In this document: positions 21,976-24,554 of the stretch, piece by piece
Position numbering within the stretch: position 1 is the stretch's first letter
Layout: the number at the start of each line of letters is the position of its first letter
Origin: Pseudomonadota bacterium
GTDB lineage: Bacteria; Pseudomonadota; Alphaproteobacteria; Rhizobiales; Xanthobacteraceae
Length of the DNA: 24,554 bases
Direction: 5' to 3'
Assembly: GCA_023387695.1 (NCBI GenBank)
Contig: JAEWHT010000092.1
Span: 1-24,554 of the forward strand
Notes under the pieces: model-generated
The model's database searches: none
Told to the model about the DNA's origin: nothing
The model's input: the letters and a program-made list of their open reading frames with translations, nothing else
Program-made: the position numbers and the translations under genes

Positions 21976-23454
21976 CTAACAGCAAGCGGACAGCAACATT
22001 GGCTTCCTTGCACGAACCAGTTCAGCGGTCTTGAAAAAGTGGCCGAACTCTCCGGCTTGAGCAAGCTTCTCCAGCGCGAACATGCGCGTTGTGTCGAGTA
22101 GGCGAAATTGGCCACAGGTCGAAGCCAGAGGCACGATCAGCGACTTTGCAACGAGACTATCGATCGCTCCAAGCAGCGTCGGCTCGTCGATCGTTTGACA
22201 AGTAGCAACGGAGAGCGCGGCATCAAGACCGAAAGGTCCGGAAAGCCCGGCTAGTCTACACAGAACGGCGCCCTCGGTCGCCGATAGCAGGCCGTAGCTC
22301 CACTCCAGCGTATCCCGTAAGGTCCTTTGTCGCGGCGGTGCCGTGCGCATCCCGACCCAGGACATTTTCAACGGAGTCCGCAGGAGATCGGCGGTATGAA
22401 ATAGACCAAATGCTTCAACGTGCAGCGCTACGAGCTCGATTGCCAAAGGAAGCCCCTCAAGCTTTCGACAGATATCGATGATGACGGCCGCTTCTCCATC
22501 GTTGGAATTGAGGATTGCACCGCTCGCGATTGCACGTTGGGCGAATAGGCGGGGCGCCGGAAATGATTGAACAGACGAAGCGTCTTCAATCGCTCCTTCG
22601 GGTGGACAGGCCAGTGGGTCGAGCCAATAGACGTGCTCCCCGTCTGAACGAAAGGTTTCCCGACTTGTTGCGAGAATATGAACCTCGCGAGCCTCCGCAT
22701 AGAGCCGAGCCGTAAAGCTCGCTATCGCTTCAACCAAATGTTCGCAGGTATCGAGTATCAGCAAGATGCGTTGGTCCCTGACGCTGTTGACTACGGCTTG
22801 CAGGGCCCCATCAGCTGGGGTCGTGATGCCGAGCGCTGAAGCGACAAGCTCCGGTATCCGATCAGGCTCTGTCACTGCGCTGACGTCGACGAAGCGGATC
22901 GCTCCGCCGAACGCTTCGTTGAGACGGTGGCCAACCGCCACGGCCAGAGCAGTTTTGCCGACACCACCGGGTCCTACGACGGTGACGAATCGAGAGGCGG
23001 TGAGGTAGCTGGATAATTGCGCAATGTCGTCTTCGCGCCCGACGATCGTGGTTGAGTGAGGCAGACGAGCGTCAACACAAGCCTCGCTCGACTCGGGGAA
23101 CGAAAAGGTCGCGGACGAGGTCGCGCGAGATATCGGAGCGATGAAGCTATAACCTTGTCCCGGGGTGGTCGAAATGTAATGCACCCCACCTTTCCCGTCG
23201 CCGAGCGCCTTACGTAAGCCTGCAACATGGAAACGGAGGCTCACCTCGTCGACCGTTATTCCCGGCCATACCTGCTTCATCAGTTCGCTTTTGCTGATGA
23301 CTTCGTTGGGGCGGGACAGCAGGGCGGCCAGAATATCGAATGCGCGGGCTCCAACTCCGATGCGCACACCGTCTCTGGCGAGCTGCCGTTCGCCCGCGAT
23401 CAACTGGAATGGACCAAAGGAGAGGGTCTCATTGAGGGACGTCGGGTTGGTCAT
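21976..23454 (-). CDS. Winged-helix regulator with STAND/NB-ARC-like NTPase, truncated C-terminus
   Basis: The 492-aa protein starts with an OmpR/CadC-type winged helix (10-105, with RAFDILAALLSRPNEVISKSELMKQVWP). An NTPase domain follows: Walker A GPGGVGKT (161-168), Walker B LLILDTCEH (231-239) and LATSRE (261-266). The NTPase C-terminal helical part, up to RLLDTTRMFALEKLAQAGE (about residues 450-470), is intact. Full-length members of this family continue with several hundred residues of TPR-like repeats. Here the match stops and about 25 unrelated residues follow to the stop, and the other frames do not resume it. So the ligand-sensing half appears lost. The ATG at 23454 is chosen; a GTG 17 codons upstream is possible. 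It may still bind DNA. Confidence 0.85.
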   Translation of the reverse strand: MTNPTSLNETLSFGPFQLIAGERQLARDGVRIGVGARAFDILAALLSRPNEVISKSELMKQVWPGITVDEVSLRFHVAGLRKALGDGKGGVHYISTTPGQGYSFIAPISRATSSATFSFPESSEACVDARLPHSTTIVGREDDIAQLSSYLTASRFVTVVGPGGVGKTALAVAVGHRLNEAFGGAIRFVDVSAVTEPDRIPELVASALGITTPADGALQAVVNSVRDQRILLILDTCEHLVEAIASFTARLYAEAREVHILATSRETFRSDGEHVYWLDPLACPPEGAIEDASSVQSFPAPRLFAQRAIASGAILNSNDGEAAVIIDICRKLEGLPLAIELVALHVEAFGLFHTADLLRTPLKMSWVGMRTAPPRQRTLRDTLEWSYGLLSATEGAVLCRLAGLSGPFGLDAALSVATCQTIDEPTLLGAIDSLVAKSLIVPLASTCGQFRLLDTTRMFALEKLAQAGEFGHFFKTAELVRARKPMLLSACC

Positions 23455-23640
23455 GGCGGATCTCGCTTCTTTGCCAAGCTGGACAGCGGCTCCGTTGCCG
23501 TGCACATGCAGCCTGCATCGCTTTGAAATCGCGCGCGAATTAAGTGTCGTGAAGAGTTCTTAAGGCCCGTTTCCGGGAGGGGGGCGGGGGCGTTCGGTGG
23601 CAACGCCGGTTCTTCAGTTGCCGTAATTGCTGGGCAAACC

Positions 23641-24554
23641 CTAGGCCAAGGTCTCGAGAAGGGCGCGTGCGGCCGTTACATCAGTGGTTTCGAACCCTTC
23701 GGTGTAACGGCGGTAAAGCGGCTCCAGGATGCCCTTGGCTTCCGCTGGAAGCCCCCGAACTTGCAATAGCCGGGCCAGGCTCTTTGCAGCGCGCAGCTGC
23801 CAGGCGAGGGCCCCCTGACCCTGAGCTTCATCCATCGCCTGACGGAAATTGTGTTCGGCCACCTGGGCCGGATCGGAAGGGTCCTTGAGAAGGAGCAGGT
23901 CGCCCTTCGCGCGAAGTAATTCGGGATGCATCCAGCCTTCGGCGAGGCGGTCGGCGTCGTCCAGCAATGCGTCGATCAACGCAAGCGCTTCGTCGAATCG
24001 TTTCAACTGTCCCAAGGCGGTCACGCGGGCGATCGGAAAAAACACGTAACCCCGCCACTCGTGAAGCGCTCTCAATTGCTCGACCGCAACACGCAACAAC
24101 TCGGCCGCACTGGCGGGATCTCCGGTTTGAAGCGCGATCATTCCCTGATGGCCGAGACTCCAGCTTCTCCACAGTGGCAATGCGTATCGAGTCGATTGGT
24201 CGCTGAGCAGCGCGTTGTATCGGCTGGCTTCGTCGAGATTGCCGGCCCAAGTCGTCACCAAGCATCCGGCAAGAGACAGAAAATGACACAGGGAATTGGC
24301 GTGGCCTGCAGCCGTTGCGGCGTGGACGGATTGCCTGACGAGCTGCATCGCCTGATCCGGACATCCCTGCGCCCAGAGAATTCTAGCCAGGCCGGGTTCT
24401 TCGGAGACCGGTCGCTCGGTTACGAGAAAGCGAAACCGCGCTGGATCGGCGGTCAATATTGTCGGATTGGCTCTGATGAAGTCGACATGTGGGCGTGCGT
24501 CGTTTTGAAATCCCTGCACATGATGAGACGTCGCCATCATCCGATGCCCGACCA
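23641..24554 (-). CDS. C-terminal TPR-like half of a second winged-helix/NTPase regulator (5' end beyond the window)
   Basis: The frame is open to the right edge, so the gene is partial. The visible 304 or so residues match the C-terminal helical-repeat (TPR-like) region of the winged-helix/NTPase regulator family. Typical pieces are ARILWAQGCPDQAMQLV, HANSLCHFLSLAGCLVTTWAGNLDEASRY, QGALAWQLRAAKSLARLL and the closing YRRYTEGFETTDVTAARALLETLA. An ATG at 24540 exists, but family resemblance continues upstream of it (GHR before MM), so it is not taken as the start. It lies upstream of, and in tandem with, the truncated regulator (186 nt apart), which suggests duplication. The role is probably transcriptional control of a nearby cluster. 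Confidence 0.82.
   Translation of the reverse strand, partial: VGHRMMATSHHVQGFQNDARPHVDFIRANPTILTADPARFRFLVTERPVSEEPGLARILWAQGCPDQAMQLVRQSVHAATAAGHANSLCHFLSLAGCLVTTWAGNLDEASRYNALLSDQSTRYALPLWRSWSLGHQGMIALQTGDPASAAELLRVAVEQLRALHEWRGYVFFPIARVTALGQLKRFDEALALIDALLDDADRLAEGWMHPELLRAKGDLLLLKDPSDPAQVAEHNFRQAMDEAQGQGALAWQLRAAKSLARLLQVRGLPAEAKGILEPLYRRYTEGFETTDVTAARALLETLA

Noticed and set aside
23641..24540. A complete 299-aa gene starting at the ATG at 24540
   Set aside because: The frame is open to the window edge, and the residues around this Met already match the interior of the TPR region of the regulator family, so the true start is further right.

Overview
The window reads as a chromosomal segment from a high-GC alphaproteobacterium, most likely Bradyrhizobium or a close relative. 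This rests on GC-rich codon use, the family mix (GtsA-type sugar ABC system, TIGR04325-type methyltransferase, winged-helix/ATPase/TPR regulators) and many short hypothetical proteins. No rRNA, complete tRNA or CRISPR array is visible.

Region 1 (1-5406) is a complete carbohydrate importer on the minus strand: binding protein, two permeases and an ATPase. A LacI-family repressor is transcribed divergently from it. A perfect 18-bp palindrome with a central CG lies between the two transcripts and is the obvious operator. A strong GC hairpin separates the binding-protein gene from the permeases. The binding protein and second permease look like the glucose/mannose (Gts/Glt) branch.

Region 2 (5400-8190) is sparse. 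It holds a TIGR04325-like methyltransferase whose 3' end may be frameshifted, three small putative genes (63, 31 and 56 aa) and a degraded ORF.

Region 3 (8192-about 12060) is the end of an integrated element. The last 45 nt of a tRNA-Lys(TTT) gene, minus strand, lies beside a tyrosine integrase. After it come an AT-hook-like protein, an AlpA/excisionase-like DNA-binding protein and several unknown small genes. The polarity of the tRNA fragment says the element extends to the right and that the intact tRNA-Lys should be at its far end, which is not in the window. The catabolic cluster that follows may therefore be island cargo.

Region 4 (12660-21881) is a divergent metabolic cluster. The leftward arm encodes a DJ-1/PfpI protein, a crotonase, a GlcG/HbpS-VOC fusion and an exported alpha/beta hydrolase with an Asp nucleophile. 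The rightward arm encodes a VOC protein, a tautomerase carrying all four malonate semialdehyde decarboxylase catalytic residues, a cupin, a mandelate-racemase-type enolase-superfamily enzyme, a DUF1330 protein and a stand-alone SdhA-like flavoprotein. The two arms share an intergenic region holding a 286-bp element with imperfect 32-bp terminal inverted repeats. Together the genes suggest catabolism or detoxification of a small reactive (carbonyl, epoxide or possibly halogenated) compound. This pathway is inference.

Region 5 (21976-24554) holds two tandem regulators of one family. The first has the winged helix and NTPase but lacks the TPR half. The second shows only its TPR half because it runs off the right edge.
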